From contig JABJEK010000098.1 in NCBI GenBank assembly GCA_018702955.1, forward strand, positions 1-64,000: a stretch of DNA of 64,000 bases. The letters are read 5' to 3'. The notes below the pieces were generated by a model. That model did no database searches, was not told the DNA's origin, and saw only the letters and a program-made list of their open reading frames with translations. Shown here piece after piece: positions 27,324-37,459 of this stretch. Made by a program: the position numbers and the translations under genes. Every line of letters starts with the position of its first letter. Position 1 is the first letter of the stretch. This stretch comes from Rhodospirillaceae bacterium (lineage in GTDB: Bacteria > Pseudomonadota > Alphaproteobacteria > UBA6615).

Positions 27324-29672
27324 ATGGCTGAGAAATCCAAGGGCGATCAGAAAAAGCTGTCCCAGCTCGACATCGATTCCCTGCACATGCATCGGACCGG
27401 CAAGCCCGGAAAGATTGAAATCAATGCCACCAAGCCGCTGACCACCCAGCGCGACCTGTCCCTCGCCTATTCGCCCGGCGTCGCCGCGCCCTGCATGGAA
27501 ATTCACGCCAACCCCGACGACGCCTACGACTACACATCGCGCGGGAACCTCGTCGCCGTGATCTCGAATGGTACTGCGGTCCTCGGCCTCGGCAATATCG
27601 GCGCGCTCGCCTCCAAGCCGGTGATGGAGGGCAAATCGGTCCTGTTCAAACGCTTCGCCGACATCGACGCCATGGACCTTGAAGTCGAGAGCGAGGACGT
27701 GGATGAGGTCATCAACTGCGTGCGACTACTTCGCCCCACATTCGGCGGCATCAATCTCGAGGACATCAAGGCGCCGGAATGCTTCATCATCGAGCAGCGC
27801 CTGCGCGAGATCATGGACATTCCGATCTTTCACGACGATCAGCACGGCACCGCCATCGTGTCGCTGGCCGGGCTGATCAACGCGCTCGACCTGACGAACC
27901 GCGATCTCAAGGACATCAAGCTCGTCGTCAACGGCGCAGGCGCGGCCGCGATTGCCTGTATCGAGCTAATCAAGGCCATGGGCCTGCCCCACGACCAGGC
28001 GATCCTGTGCGACAGCCGGGGCGTCATCTATCAGGGCCGCGAGGACGGCATGAACCAGTGGAAGTCGGCCCATGCGGTGAACACCGACGCCCGCACTCTC
28101 GAAGAAGCCATGGTGGGCGCCGACGTGTTCTTCGGCGTGTCCGTCGCCGGGTCGGTCACCAAAAAGATGGTCAAGTCGATGGCCAAGAGCCCGATTATTT
28201 TCGCGATGGCCAACCCCGACCCCGAGATCACCCCGGAAGATGTGAAGGCGGTACGCGAAGATGCCATCGTCGCCACCGGCCGGTCCGACTATGCGAACCA
28301 GGTGAACAACGTGCTGGGGTTTCCCTACATCTTTCGCGGCGCGCTCGATGTCCGCGCACGAACCATCAATGACGAGATGAAAATCGCCTGCGCCCACGCC
28401 CTGGCAGAGCTGGCGCGCGAGGACGTACCCGACGAAGTCGACGCCGCCTATCCCGGTGAACATCTGGTCTATGGGCCCGACTACATCATCCCGGTGCCGT
28501 TCGACCCCCGGCTGATCGAGTATATCCCGCCCCGCATTGCGCAGGCGGCGATGGATACCGGCGTCGCCCGACAGCCGATCAAGGACATGGACGATTACCG
28601 GCGCACCCTGGCCCGGCGTCTCGACCCGACGTCATCGGTGATCCAGGCGACCTTCGAGGCCGTGCGTTCCAGCCCCCGCCGGATTGTGTTCGCCGAGGGC
28701 GAGTCCGAGCGGGTCATCCGCGCCGCCATCGCCTACCGGAACGCCGGCCTGGGTGAACCTATTCTCATTGGCCGCGAAGATGTCGTGCGGCAGCGGATCG
28801 AGGATCTGGGCATCACCGGGATCGAAGAGCTCCGCGTCCAGAACGCCGCACTGTCCGAAGACCGCGAGGCGTATATCGACTTTCTCTACACCCGCCTGCA
28901 GCGCAAGGGCCTGATGCTCCGGGACTGCACGCGCATGGTGAACCAGAACCGGAATGTCTTCGCCTCCTGCATGGTCGCATTGGGCGCGGCCGACGTCATG
29001 GTCACGGGCCTGTCGCGGCGCTTTCACACCTGTTTCAATGATGTCCGCCGGGTGTTCGATTCGGTGCCGGGCGAACAGATATTCGGCCTGTCGATGCATG
29101 TGTTGCGCAACCGCACGCTGTTCATTGCCGATACATCCGTCCACGAGCGACCCGATCCGGAGGTGATGGCGGACATCGCGACCCAGGCCGCGGCCAAGGC
29201 CCGACAGATGGGCAGCGAGCCGCGGGTCGCCTTCCTCAGCTATTCCAACTTCGGCAATCCACCGGTCGACCTGACCGAGCGGTCGCGCGACGCCGTCCGC
29301 GTGCTGGACGACCGCGGCAACGCAGACTTCGAATATGAAGGCGAGATGACCCCCGATATCGCGCTCGATTCCGATCTGCGCGAGCGCTACTACCCGTTCA
29401 GCCGCCTGACCGGCCCCGCCAATGTGTTGATCATGCCCGGGCTCCACTCCGCGCATATCGCCTCGCGCCTGATGCAATCCGCGGAGGACGGGACGGTGCT
29501 CGGTCCGATGCTGATGGGGCTCGAGAAACCGGTCGAGATCGTCCACATGAATGCGACCGTGAACGAACTGGTCACCGCCTCGGCGTTCGGCGCCTATGAG
29601 TCCATCCGCCGCGAGGTGGATGCCAAACCGAAACGCCCGCGCAAATCCGCCACCAAAAAGGCCGCAGACTAA
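27324..29672 (+). CDS. maeB: NADP-dependent malic enzyme with phosphotransacetylase-like C-terminal domain
   Basis: Decarboxylates malate to pyruvate with NAD(P). The 782-residue protein has an N-terminal malic enzyme part (about 1-430; SLAYSPGVAAPCMEIHANPD, GNIGALASKPVMEGKSVLFK and the IFHDDQHGTAIV motif are conserved) with a Rossmann LVVNGAGAAAIACIEL. The C-terminal part (about 450-770) resembles phosphate acetyltransferase, usually regulatory rather than catalytic in MaeB. I chose ATG 27324 (AAGGGCGAG upstream); a frame from 27282 adds unrelated residues. Confidence 0.96.
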   Translation: MAEKSKGDQKKLSQLDIDSLHMHRTGKPGKIEINATKPLTTQRDLSLAYSPGVAAPCMEIHANPDDAYDYTSRGNLVAVISNGTAVLGLGNIGALASKPVMEGKSVLFKRFADIDAMDLEVESEDVDEVINCVRLLRPTFGGINLEDIKAPECFIIEQRLREIMDIPIFHDDQHGTAIVSLAGLINALDLTNRDLKDIKLVVNGAGAAAIACIELIKAMGLPHDQAILCDSRGVIYQGREDGMNQWKSAHAVNTDARTLEEAMVGADVFFGVSVAGSVTKKMVKSMAKSPIIFAMANPDPEITPEDVKAVREDAIVATGRSDYANQVNNVLGFPYIFRGALDVRARTINDEMKIACAHALAELAREDVPDEVDAAYPGEHLVYGPDYIIPVPFDPRLIEYIPPRIAQAAMDTGVARQPIKDMDDYRRTLARRLDPTSSVIQATFEAVRSSPRRIVFAEGESERVIRAAIAYRNAGLGEPILIGREDVVRQRIEDLGITGIEELRVQNAALSEDREAYIDFLYTRLQRKGLMLRDCTRMVNQNRNVFASCMVALGAADVMVTGLSRRFHTCFNDVRRVFDSVPGEQIFGLSMHVLRNRTLFIADTSVHERPDPEVMADIATQAAAKARQMGSEPRVAFLSYSNFGNPPVDLTERSRDAVRVLDDRGNADFEYEGEMTPDIALDSDLRERYYPFSRLTGPANVLIMPGLHSAHIASRLMQSAEDGTVLGPMLMGLEKPVEIVHMNATVNELVTASAFGAYESIRREVDAKPKRPRKSATKKAAD

Positions 29673-29771
29673 TAGAATAGTAACGTCGCGGAGAATTGCC
29701 GGACGGCTCCCACGTCTTTTGCGTGCTAGATAGGGCCAAATGCATCCACGGGTATTCGGCACGACCAATCC

Positions 29772-31151
29772 ATGACCCCCAAACCAAAACATCTGTTCAT
29801 GGCGGCATTGGTTTTCAGCGCGCCGGGGGCGATCGCGCTGATCGCCCTGATCGCGACGGACCGGCTTTCGCCCGGCATCGGGATCGTAGCCATCCTGTTC
29901 GTTCTTGCCGGTGCGAGCGCCATCGTCTTCTACCCGCTGTCGCGGCTGCGCCAGGTCAGCCGGCGCCTCGAAGCCCTCATCGACCTGCCGCCCGATGCCG
30001 TCGTCGATGCCAGTCCGCCGGATGATTCAGGGGCCATCGGTGATGTGGCCGCCACGCTGTTTCGTCTGGAACGCAGCTGGGGGCGCGACCGCAAGCAACT
30101 GAGTGACGGCGTTCGGGCCGCCCAGCTGTTGTTCGATGCGCTGCCCGATCCTCTGGTCACCCTCGATAGCCAGGCGCGGTTGATCTACGCCAACGCCGCC
30201 GCGCGAACACTGCTCGAGGGCCGCAACGGTGTCGACGACCTGGTGGGCCGAGACCTGTCCGCCGTCATCCGCCAGCCGGCAATCCTCCAGGCCGTGTCCG
30301 AAGTGCAGGAGGGCCTGCCCACGCGCACCGTCGAATTCACCTTCACCGACCGGGTCGATCAGTCCTTCGAGGCGCGGGTGGAACCCATCCGGGCCGATAG
30401 CGCGAGCGAGGACGACGCGCACACGCTGATCTTGATGCACGACGTCACCGCGCTGCGACGGGCCGAGCAGATGCGGGCTGATTTTGTCGCCAATGTCAGT
30501 CACGAACTGCGCACGCCGCTCACGTCTCTGGTCGGCTTCATCGAGACCCTGCGCGGGCCGGCAAAGGACGACACCGCGGCTCAGGCGCGCTTTCTCGACC
30601 TGATGGAGACGCAATCGACCCGCATGACGCGGATCGTCAACGATCTTCTCTCCCTGTCGCGCATCGAGATGAACGAGCACACGCCGCCCAGCGACGCCGT
30701 GGACCTCAAACAGACGATCGCCACCGTGGCCGACCTGCTGGCCCCGCAATCGCGGGCGCGCAACGTCGGTGTCGAGCTCGCGCTCGATGCCCTGATTCTG
30801 CCCGTCATGGGACAAGCAGACGAGCTCGCACAGCTATTCCAGAACCTGATCGAAAACGCGATCAAGTACGGGCGCGACGGGAGCAATGTGCGGGTGGAGG
30901 CCACGATCCAGGACGACACCGCCCGCATCTCCGTCATCGATCAGGGCGAGGGCATCGCACGCGAGCATATTTCCCGGCTCACCGAGCGGTTCTACCGGGT
31001 CGACACGGCGCGCTCTCGCGAACTCGGCGGCACGGGTCTCGGCCTCGCCATCGTCAAGCACATCGCCAACCGGCATCGCGGCGAGCTCACCATCCAGAGC
31101 GAGCCCGGCGTGGGCAGCACCTTTACCGTGACATTGCGCCTGTCCGATTAG
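29772..31151 (+). CDS. phoR: Phosphate regulon sensor histidine kinase PhoR
   Basis: A 459-residue membrane kinase. Two transmembrane segments (about 8-28 and 36-55) are followed by a PAS domain (about 115-230), the H-box NVSHELRTPLTSL (H244) and a HATPase domain with NLIENAIKYG (N box), DQGEGIAREH (G1) and GGTGLGLAIVKHI (G2). It sits directly upstream of pstSCAB-phoU-phoB, as in other alphaproteobacteria, and would phosphorylate PhoB when phosphate is scarce, restrained by Pst and PhoU. Confidence 0.93.
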   Translation: MTPKPKHLFMAALVFSAPGAIALIALIATDRLSPGIGIVAILFVLAGASAIVFYPLSRLRQVSRRLEALIDLPPDAVVDASPPDDSGAIGDVAATLFRLERSWGRDRKQLSDGVRAAQLLFDALPDPLVTLDSQARLIYANAAARTLLEGRNGVDDLVGRDLSAVIRQPAILQAVSEVQEGLPTRTVEFTFTDRVDQSFEARVEPIRADSASEDDAHTLILMHDVTALRRAEQMRADFVANVSHELRTPLTSLVGFIETLRGPAKDDTAAQARFLDLMETQSTRMTRIVNDLLSLSRIEMNEHTPPSDAVDLKQTIATVADLLAPQSRARNVGVELALDALILPVMGQADELAQLFQNLIENAIKYGRDGSNVRVEATIQDDTARISVIDQGEGIAREHISRLTERFYRVDTARSRELGGTGLGLAIVKHIANRHRGELTIQSEPGVGSTFTVTLRLSD

Positions 31152-31193
31152 CGCCCGCCCCGGCGCAGACATTTTTTTCCGCTGTCTGCAGCG

Positions 31194-31222
31194 GTGTCAT
31201 CGAACTGCAACATTACTGTCAT
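31194..31222 (+). promoter_or_regulatory. Pho box upstream of pstS (three phased repeats)
   Basis: GTGTCAT (31194), CTGCAAC (31205) and CTGTCAT (31216) are spaced exactly 11 bp, each followed by a 4-bp spacer, matching the PhoB-binding pattern CTGTCAT-N4. The site lies about 110 bp before the pstS GTG. A small hairpin CCGCTG/CAGCGG abuts it at 31179..31194. PhoB, encoded at the end of this operon, would activate pstS here. Confidence 0.8.
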
Positions 31223-31332
31223 ACACCCATCGCGGAGCGGCCCTAGGTTTGCGCCTGCGAACGGGATCGGAATGTTTCGACCGGGCGCACCAGGTAACTC
31301 CAACCACGATTTCATCCTCAGGAGAGGCAACC

Positions 31333-32343
31333 GTGAAAATCAAAACATTGACCCTCGCAGCCGCGATCACCGTCGGTCTTGTCGGCGCCGCCGAAGCCCG
31401 CGACCAGATCCGTGTAGTCGGGTCCTCCACCGTCTTCCCGTTCTCCACGGCGGTCGCCGAGCAGTTCGGCAAATCCACCCGCTTCTCAACCCCGGTCGTT
31501 GAAAGTACGGGCACGGGCGGCGGCATGAAGCTGTTCTGCTCGGGCGTCGGCGAAGACCATCCCGACGTGACCAACGCATCGCGCCGGATGAAGAAATCCG
31601 AGTTCGAGGCCTGTACCACGAACGGCATCGACATCACGGAAGTCAAAGTCGGCTTCGACGGCATCGTGATCGCCAACGCCAAACGCGGCCCGGATTTGAA
31701 CCTGTCCCTCGAACAGATCTTCCTGGCGCTCGCCACGGAGATTCCCCAGGGCGGCAAGCTGGTCGCGAACCCGAACAAGATGTGGTCCGACATCGACCCG
31801 TCGCTGCCGGCACAGAAAATCGAAGTGCTCGGCCCGCCGCCGACCAGCGGCACCCGCGATGCGTTCGTCGAGATCGCCATGGAGGGCGGCTGCAAGACGC
31901 TCGCCGGCGCCGCAGACCTCGGTCTCAAGAAGAAGGCCTGTCACGCCGTGCGTGAAGATGGCGTCTATATCGAGGCGGGCGAGAACGACAATCTGATCGT
32001 CCAGAAGCTCGAGGCCAATCCGGCCGCATACGGCATCTTCGGCTTCAGCTTCCTCGACCAGAACGCCGACAAGCTCAAGGGGGCCACGGTTGACGGCACC
32101 GTGCCGGCGTTCGAGGAAATCGCCGCCGGCAACTATCCCGTCTCACGCTCGCTCTTCTTCTATGTGAAGCAGCAGCATGTGGGCGTCATTCCCGGCATCC
32201 AGGAATTCGTCACCGAGTTCACCAGCGAGGATGCCTGGGGTCCCGACGGTTACCTGATCGACAAGGGCCTGATCCCGCTCCCCGACACCGACCGCGCCGC
32301 GATGGCGAAACAGGCGCAGGGTCTCCAGCCGCTTTCGATGTAG
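31333..32343 (+). CDS. pstS: Phosphate ABC transporter, periplasmic phosphate-binding protein PstS
   Basis: A 336-residue binding protein. A signal peptide ends at about VGAAEARD, then VVGSSTVFPFSTAVAEQFG and ESTGTGGGMKLFC supply the phosphate-binding loops, with PPTSGTRDAFVEIAM (conserved SGT-R) near the middle. I chose GTG 31333 because AGGAGAGG lies directly upstream; the frame before it from 31249 is not a signal sequence. A hairpin separates it from pstC. Expression should rise under phosphate limitation through the Pho box. Confidence 0.95.
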   Translation: MKIKTLTLAAAITVGLVGAAEARDQIRVVGSSTVFPFSTAVAEQFGKSTRFSTPVVESTGTGGGMKLFCSGVGEDHPDVTNASRRMKKSEFEACTTNGIDITEVKVGFDGIVIANAKRGPDLNLSLEQIFLALATEIPQGGKLVANPNKMWSDIDPSLPAQKIEVLGPPPTSGTRDAFVEIAMEGGCKTLAGAADLGLKKKACHAVREDGVYIEAGENDNLIVQKLEANPAAYGIFGFSFLDQNADKLKGATVDGTVPAFEEIAAGNYPVSRSLFFYVKQQHVGVIPGIQEFVTEFTSEDAWGPDGYLIDKGLIPLPDTDRAAMAKQAQGLQPLSM

Positions 32344-32364
32344 GCATCCATGTAAGCACCTCAG

Positions 32365-32388
32365 CACCGGCGCCCCCGGGCGCCGGTG
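32365..32388 (+). terminator. Hairpin between pstS and pstC (attenuator or mRNA stabiliser)
   Basis: CACCGGCGCCC and GGGCGCCGGTG form an 11-bp perfect stem around two C. It starts 22 bp after the pstS stop and is followed by a pyrimidine-rich but not T-only stretch. In transporters such hairpins often let the binding protein be made in excess over the permease. Confidence 0.6.
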
Positions 32389-32440
32389 TCTCCTTCTCCT
32401 CTCACCAGAAACGCAACGACCCGCAGCAGCACGTCAGATC

Positions 32441-33823
32441 ATGAACACCATCATTCTCATCATTGTGCTGCTTGGGCTGACGACGTTTGCCTACCGATAT
32501 GGCCGCCGCAAGGCGCTCACCAGCGTCGAAGGCCGTGTGGCAAACCTCCACTCCCTCCCGTCCTACCATGGTGCCTATGTCGCGCTCTGGTGCGGGCTGC
32601 CGGCGCTGATCGTCGTGGCGCTCTGGCTGATACTGCAAACCGACCTGGTCGAGCGCATGGTTCTATCGGGGATCTCCGACGGCATATCCGGCATGACCAA
32701 GGGGCAAATCAGCCTGCTCCTCAGCGACATCCGAAACCTCGCCACGGGCGACATCACCTCGCGCACACCGAGCCCGATGGTGCAGGCCGCCGCCGCGCAC
32801 TATGTCGAGCTGCAACGGCTCGGGTTTATGCTGATGACCGGCGCGGCCGTCATCCTCACCTCCGGCGGGCTCTATTTCGGCCTCAAGGCGATCCAGCCGA
32901 CCCTGCGTGCACGCCCCCAGGTCGAGCGCATTGTTCGCTGGCTCCTGTTGATCGCATCGGTCATCGCCATTCTGACGACCATCGGGATCATTCTCTCCCT
33001 GATGTTCGAATCCATCCGCTTCTTCGGGCAGGTCAATCCAATCGAATTCCTGTTTGGCCTGACCTGGAGCCCGCAAACGGCGCTCCGCGCCGATCAGGTT
33101 GGCGGGTCCGGCGCGTTCGGCGCAGTTCCTGTTTTTGCCGGAACACTTCTGATCACCGTGATCGCCATGATCGTCGCCGTGCCCATCGGGCTGATGGCGG
33201 CCATCTACATGGCCGAATATGCGAGCCCGACCACGCGTTCGCTGGTCAAGCCGGCCCTGGAAATCCTCGCCGGCATCCCGACGGTGGTCTACGGCTTCTT
33301 CGCCGCCCTGACCATCGGGCCGTTGTTTCGCGGTGCGGGTGAATCCATTGGTCTTTCGGTGGCCTCGGAAAGCGCGCTCGCAGCCGGGCTTGTGATGGGC
33401 GTGATGATCATCCCGTTCGTGTCGTCACTCTCGGACGACGTGATCAACGCCGTGCCTCAATCCCTGCGCGACGGCTCCTATGCGCTGGGCGCGACCCAGT
33501 CCGAAACCATCCGCCAGGTCATCCTGCCGGCGTCGCTGCACGGCATCGTCGGTGCGATTCTCCTCGCGGTCAGCCGTGCCATCGGCGAGACGATGATCGT
33601 GGTCATGGCCGCCGGCCTGTCCGCCAACCTCACGGCCAACCCGCTCGAAGCCGTCACGACGGTGACGGTCCAGATCGTCACGCTTCTGGTGGGCGATCAG
33701 GAATTCGATAGCGCCAAGACCCTTGCTGCATTCGCGCTCGGCCTGGTGCTCTTCCTGGTCACCCTGGCACTCAACGTCGTCGCGCTTCGCGTGGTGCGAA
33801 AGTATCGGGAAGAATATGACTGA
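32441..33823 (+). CDS. pstC: Phosphate ABC transporter permease PstC
   Basis: Membrane permease of 460 residues, longer than E. coli PstC (about 320) because of an N-terminal extension with two or three extra hydrophobic segments and a polar loop (residues 65-125), a form common in alphaproteobacteria. The permease core follows from about residue 190; the coupling-helix region reads RDGSYALGATQSETIRQVILPAS (EAA-type loop). It forms the channel with PstA. Its last codons overlap the pstA start by 8 bp. Confidence 0.93.
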   Translation: MNTIILIIVLLGLTTFAYRYGRRKALTSVEGRVANLHSLPSYHGAYVALWCGLPALIVVALWLILQTDLVERMVLSGISDGISGMTKGQISLLLSDIRNLATGDITSRTPSPMVQAAAAHYVELQRLGFMLMTGAAVILTSGGLYFGLKAIQPTLRARPQVERIVRWLLLIASVIAILTTIGIILSLMFESIRFFGQVNPIEFLFGLTWSPQTALRADQVGGSGAFGAVPVFAGTLLITVIAMIVAVPIGLMAAIYMAEYASPTTRSLVKPALEILAGIPTVVYGFFAALTIGPLFRGAGESIGLSVASESALAAGLVMGVMIIPFVSSLSDDVINAVPQSLRDGSYALGATQSETIRQVILPASLHGIVGAILLAVSRAIGETMIVVMAAGLSANLTANPLEAVTTVTVQIVTLLVGDQEFDSAKTLAAFALGLVLFLVTLALNVVALRVVRKYREEYD

Positions 33824-35120
33824 TCCCACCATCGACCAACCGATCACCCGGAAACCCGATTTCTCGGCCACCCATCTGCGCAAACGCTACCGGGCCGAGG
33901 CGCGGTTCAAATTCTATGGTGTCGCCGCCATCTTTGCCGCACTGGCCATGCTCGCCATTCTGCTGGGCTCGATCATCTCGACGGGGTCGAGCGCCTTTAC
34001 CCAAACGGAAATCGCGCTGGACATAAAGCTGGACGCCGCAAAGATCGACCCGGACGGTACGCGCGATCCCGAGAGCCTCGCCCGGGCCAACTACCGTACG
34101 ATCGTGCGCGACGCGATGCGCGCCCAGTTCCCCGAGGTCTCGGGCCGGCGCGACCTGCGCAAGCTCTACAAACTCGTCTCGACCGGTTCGGATTTCACAT
34201 TGCGGCAAATCGTCGAGGCCGACCCCGCCCTGATCGGTACCACGCAAACCATCTGGTTCAAATCATCCGCGGACTTAGACCAGTTGAACAAGGGCGCCAT
34301 TCCCCGCGACGTGCCCGAGGGCGACCGCCGGGTGAACGACGCCCAGATCACCTGGTTCGATGCGCTCAGCGACGACGGCCGCACGCGGCGATCCTTCAAC
34401 ACCACATTCTTTACGTCCGGCGACAGTCGCGAACCGGAACAGGCCGGGGTCTGGGGCGCGGTCGTCGGCACCATGCTGACCCTTTTCGTGACGCTCGTTC
34501 TCTCCTTTCCGATCGGGGTGATGTCCGCGGTCTATCTCGAAGAATTCGCACCCAAGAACCGCTGGACCGACCTGATTGAAGTGAACATCAACAACCTGGC
34601 AGCCGTGCCGTCGATCGTCTTCGGCCTGCTGGGCCTGGCCGTGTTCCTGAACTTCTTCGGGCTGCCCCGTTCAGCACCTCTTGTGGGTGGCCTCGTGCTG
34701 GCCCTGATGACCCTGCCGACGGTGATCATCGCCGGGCGCGCGGCATTGCAGTCGGTGCCGCCATCCATCCGCGAAGCCGCACTCGGCGTCGGTGCCTCAC
34801 CCTTGCAGACGGTCTCGCATCATGTGTTGCCCCTGGCGATGCCGGGCATCCTGACGGGCACGATCATCGGCATGGCCCGCGCGCTGGGCGAGACCGCCCC
34901 CCTGCTGATGATCGGCATGGTCGCGTTCATCGTCGATATCCCGCGCGGCTTCACCGACGCGGCGACGGTTCTGCCCGTACAAGTATTCCTGTGGGCCGAC
35001 GCCCCCGAACGCGCCTTCGTCGAACGGACATCGGCGGCGATTATGGTGCTGCTGGCCTTCCTGATTTTGATGAACCTTGCCGCCGTTCTGCTGCGGCGGA
35101 AGTTCGAGAGGCGGTGGTAA
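33816..35120 (+). CDS. pstA: Phosphate ABC transporter permease PstA
   Basis: Second permease subunit, 434 residues. After one membrane segment (about 32-52) comes a roughly 150-residue periplasmic DUF3333-type region, then the permease core from about residue 210 with the EAA loop [21 protein letters not shown]. The ATG at 33816 overlaps pstC; a longer frame from 33723 is a pstC shadow. The stop lies 1 bp before the pstB start, so translation is tightly linked. Confidence 0.93.
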   Translation: MTDPTIDQPITRKPDFSATHLRKRYRAEARFKFYGVAAIFAALAMLAILLGSIISTGSSAFTQTEIALDIKLDAAKIDPDGTRDPESLARANYRTIVRDAMRAQFPEVSGRRDLRKLYKLVSTGSDFTLRQIVEADPALIGTTQTIWFKSSADLDQLNKGAIPRDVPEGDRRVNDAQITWFDALSDDGRTRRSFNTTFFTSGDSREPEQAGVWGAVVGTMLTLFVTLVLSFPIGVMSAVYLEEFAPKNRWTDLIEVNINNLAAVPSIVFGLLGLAVFLNFFGLPRSAPLVGGLVLALMTLPTVIIAGRAALQSVPPSIREAALGVGASPLQTVSHHVLPLAMPGILTGTIIGMARALGETAPLLMIGMVAFIVDIPRGFTDAATVLPVQVFLWADAPERAFVERTSAAIMVLLAFLILMNLAAVLLRRKFERRW

Positions 35121-35121
35121 A

Positions 35122-35988
35122 ATGACCGAAGCGATTTATGTTGAAGGCACCGTACGGCCCGACGAAGAAAGCGTAACCGGAATGAGTGAAGCAATCGAAA
35201 CGGATACGACTGAAACCGAAACCGCGCCCTTCCCCACAAAGGTGAAGGCCAACAATGTCGATGCCTTCTACGCCGAGAAACAGGCGCTGTTCGGTGTCTC
35301 CCTCGACGTCCCGGAAAATCAGGTTACCGCGCTGATCGGCCCCTCGGGTTGCGGAAAATCCACGTTCCTGCGCTGCATCAACCGGATGAACGACACCATC
35401 CCGATCTGCCGCGTGACCGGCGATATCACGATCGACGAGCAGGACATCTACGATCCGGCGATTGATGTCGTACAGCTTCGCGCCCGGGTCGGCATGGTCT
35501 TCCAGAAGCCCAACCCGTTTCCCAAATCGATCTACGAGAATGTCGCCTACGGCCCGCGGATTCACGGCATGGCCCAGGGCAAAGCGGACATCGATGATCT
35601 CGTCGAATCGAGCCTGCAGCGTGCCGGCCTGTGGAACGAGGTCAAGGATCGCCTGGGTGAATCCGGCACCAGTCTCTCGGGCGGACAGCAGCAACGCCTT
35701 TGCATCGCCCGGGCCATCGCGGTGAACCCCGACGTCATCCTGATGGACGAGCCTTGTTCAGCGCTGGACCCGATCGCGACCGCGCGAATCGAGGAGCTGA
35801 TGGACGAGCTGCGCCAGAATTACACGATCGTGATCGTGACCCACTCGATGCAGCAAGCCGCGCGCGTCAGCCAGCGTACGGCCTTCTTCCATCTCGGCTA
35901 TCTCGTCGAATCCGGGGCGACCGAAATGATCTTCACCAACCCCGAAGACACACGAACCCAGGATTACATCACAGGCCGGTTCGGCTAG
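35122..35988 (+). CDS. pstB: Phosphate ABC transporter ATP-binding protein PstB
   Basis: ATPase of the Pst importer, 288 residues. Walker A is GPSGCGKST (about 73-81), the signature [15 protein letters not shown], Walker [13 protein letters not shown], and the H-loop [12 protein letters not shown]. The [13 protein letters not shown] segment is specific to PstB. The first 35 residues are a polar acidic extension; an internal ATG at codon 21 (35182) is an alternative start, but ATG 35122 sits immediately after pstA with purines upstream. Confidence 0.96.
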   Translation: MTEAIYVEGTVRPDEESVTGMSEAIETDTTETETAPFPTKVKANNVDAFYAEKQALFGVSLDVPENQVTALIGPSGCGKSTFLRCINRMNDTIPICRVTGDITIDEQDIYDPAIDVVQLRARVGMVFQKPNPFPKSIYENVAYGPRIHGMAQGKADIDDLVESSLQRAGLWNEVKDRLGESGTSLSGGQQQRLCIARAIAVNPDVILMDEPCSALDPIATARIEELMDELRQNYTIVIVTHSMQQAARVSQRTAFFHLGYLVESGATEMIFTNPEDTRTQDYITGRFG

Positions 35989-36020
35989 TCCGGGCCTGGC
36001 ATTCCAACGGAGCACATCTG

Positions 36021-36755
36021 ATGAGCACCGACCATATCGTTACCTCCTTCGACGAAGAGCTCAGTCAACTGAGCGACCTCCTGAACCGCATGGGCGGACT
36101 GGCTGAATCCCAGCTCGAGAATTCCATCGAAGCCTTACAGAAACGCGATTCCTCGCTCGCCGAAGACGCTATCGAAAGCGACCGCCGGATCGACGAGTTA
36201 CATATGGAAGTCGACGAGATGGCGATCCGCCTGCTGGCGCTACGCCAGCCGATGGCGGGTGATCTGCGCCACATCGTCACCGCGCTGAAGGTCGCGCCGA
36301 TCGTCGAGCGGATCGGCGACTACTCCAAGAACGTCGCCAAGCGAACCATCGCGCTGAACCAGATGCCGGCGGTGAAACCGATCTTCACCATCCCGCGCAT
36401 GGGACGCATGGTGCGCGAGATGACCAAGGATGTCCTCGACGCCTTCTCGAATAACGATGTCGCGATGGCGCGCGAGGTCTGGACCCGGGACAAGGAAGTC
36501 GACGAGATGTACGACAGCCTGTTCCGCGAGTTGCTGACCTACATGATGGAGGACGCACGCAACATCACCGCCTGCACCCATCTGCTCTTCGTCGCACGCA
36601 ACATCGAGCGTGTCGGCGATCTCGCCACCAACATCGCCGAACTCATTTACTATCAGGTCGAGGGCGTCGCCCTCGACGAGGATCGCCCGAAAGTGGATCA
36701 GGCCAGTGTCACCGTTGTCGAGCCCGACGGAGCACCCCGGCGAGAAAGCCCGTGA
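36021..36755 (+). CDS. phoU: Phosphate signalling protein PhoU
   Basis: A 244-residue all-helical protein made of two PhoU repeats; LLALRQPMAGDLRHIVTALK and ACTHLLFVARNIERVGDLAT are the paired metal-binding motif helices (E/D-x3-D type). PhoU links Pst transporter state to PhoR and dampens the regulon. ATG 36021 begins the homology (MSTDHIVTSFDEEL), 32 bp after pstB. The stop overlaps the phoB GTG by 4 bp. Confidence 0.95.
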   Translation: MSTDHIVTSFDEELSQLSDLLNRMGGLAESQLENSIEALQKRDSSLAEDAIESDRRIDELHMEVDEMAIRLLALRQPMAGDLRHIVTALKVAPIVERIGDYSKNVAKRTIALNQMPAVKPIFTIPRMGRMVREMTKDVLDAFSNNDVAMAREVWTRDKEVDEMYDSLFRELLTYMMEDARNITACTHLLFVARNIERVGDLATNIAELIYYQVEGVALDEDRPKVDQASVTVVEPDGAPRRESP

Positions 36756-37459
36756 ACAATCTGCAACCCACTATTCTGATCGTCGAGGACGAGCCGCCGC
36801 TCGTCGAACTCATCTCCTACAATCTGGAGAAGGCCGGCTTCCAGGCAAAGATCGCGCGTGACGGCGACGAGGCCATGCTCGCGGTCGAAGAACACAAGCC
36901 CGACCTGGTGCTGCTCGACTGGATGCTGCCCTATGTGTCGGGCATCGAGATTTGCCGCCGCATCCGGCGCAACCCCGACACCCGCGACCTGCCGATCATC
37001 ATCCTGACCGCGCGCGGCGAGGAAGACGACCGCATCCGCGGGCTCGACGCCGGGGCCGACGATTATGTTGTCAAACCCTTCTCGCCCAGCGAGCTCGTGG
37101 CGCGGGTCAAGGCCGTCCTGCGCCGCACCCGGCCGGCCTTCGACAAGGATCAGCTGACCTATGGCGACATCGCCATGGACCTGACGACCCACCGGGTCAG
37201 CCGCGCCGAGGCGCCGGTGGATCTGGGTCCGACCGAGTTTCGCCTCCTGCGTTTCCTGATGGAGCATCCCGGCCGCGTCTTCTCGCGCGAACAGTTGCTC
37301 GATTCGGTCTGGGGCCATGACGTCTATATCGAGCCGCGCACGGTCGATGTGCATATCCGGCGCCTGCGCAAGGCGATGAACCTGCCCGGCACGGACGACC
37401 TGATCCGGACGGTCCGGTCCGCAGGCTACGCCCTGGATATCAAGGACGAGTACGCCTAG
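36752..37459 (+). CDS. phoB: Phosphate regulon response regulator PhoB
   Basis: OmpR-family regulator of 235 residues. The receiver domain has acidic E12/D13, phospho-acceptor D56 (LVLLDWMLP) and the VVKPFSPSELVARV lysine. The C-terminal winged helix shows FRLLRFLMEHPGRVFSREQL and YIEPRTVDVHIRRLRKAM. It starts with GTG 36752 overlapping the phoU stop (GTGA), and its stop shares the palindrome CTAG with that of the convergent ald gene. It would bind the Pho box upstream of pstS. Confidence 0.96.
   Translation: MNNLQPTILIVEDEPPLVELISYNLEKAGFQAKIARDGDEAMLAVEEHKPDLVLLDWMLPYVSGIEICRRIRRNPDTRDLPIIILTARGEEDDRIRGLDAGADDYVVKPFSPSELVARVKAVLRRTRPAFDKDQLTYGDIAMDLTTHRVSRAEAPVDLGPTEFRLLRFLMEHPGRVFSREQLLDSVWGHDVYIEPRTVDVHIRRLRKAMNLPGTDDLIRTVRSAGYALDIKDEYA

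Noticed and set aside
28632-29792. A 386-codon antisense frame opposite the maeB C-terminal domain
   Set aside because: Same GC-driven shadow; the maeB frame carries the conserved phosphotransacetylase-like domain.
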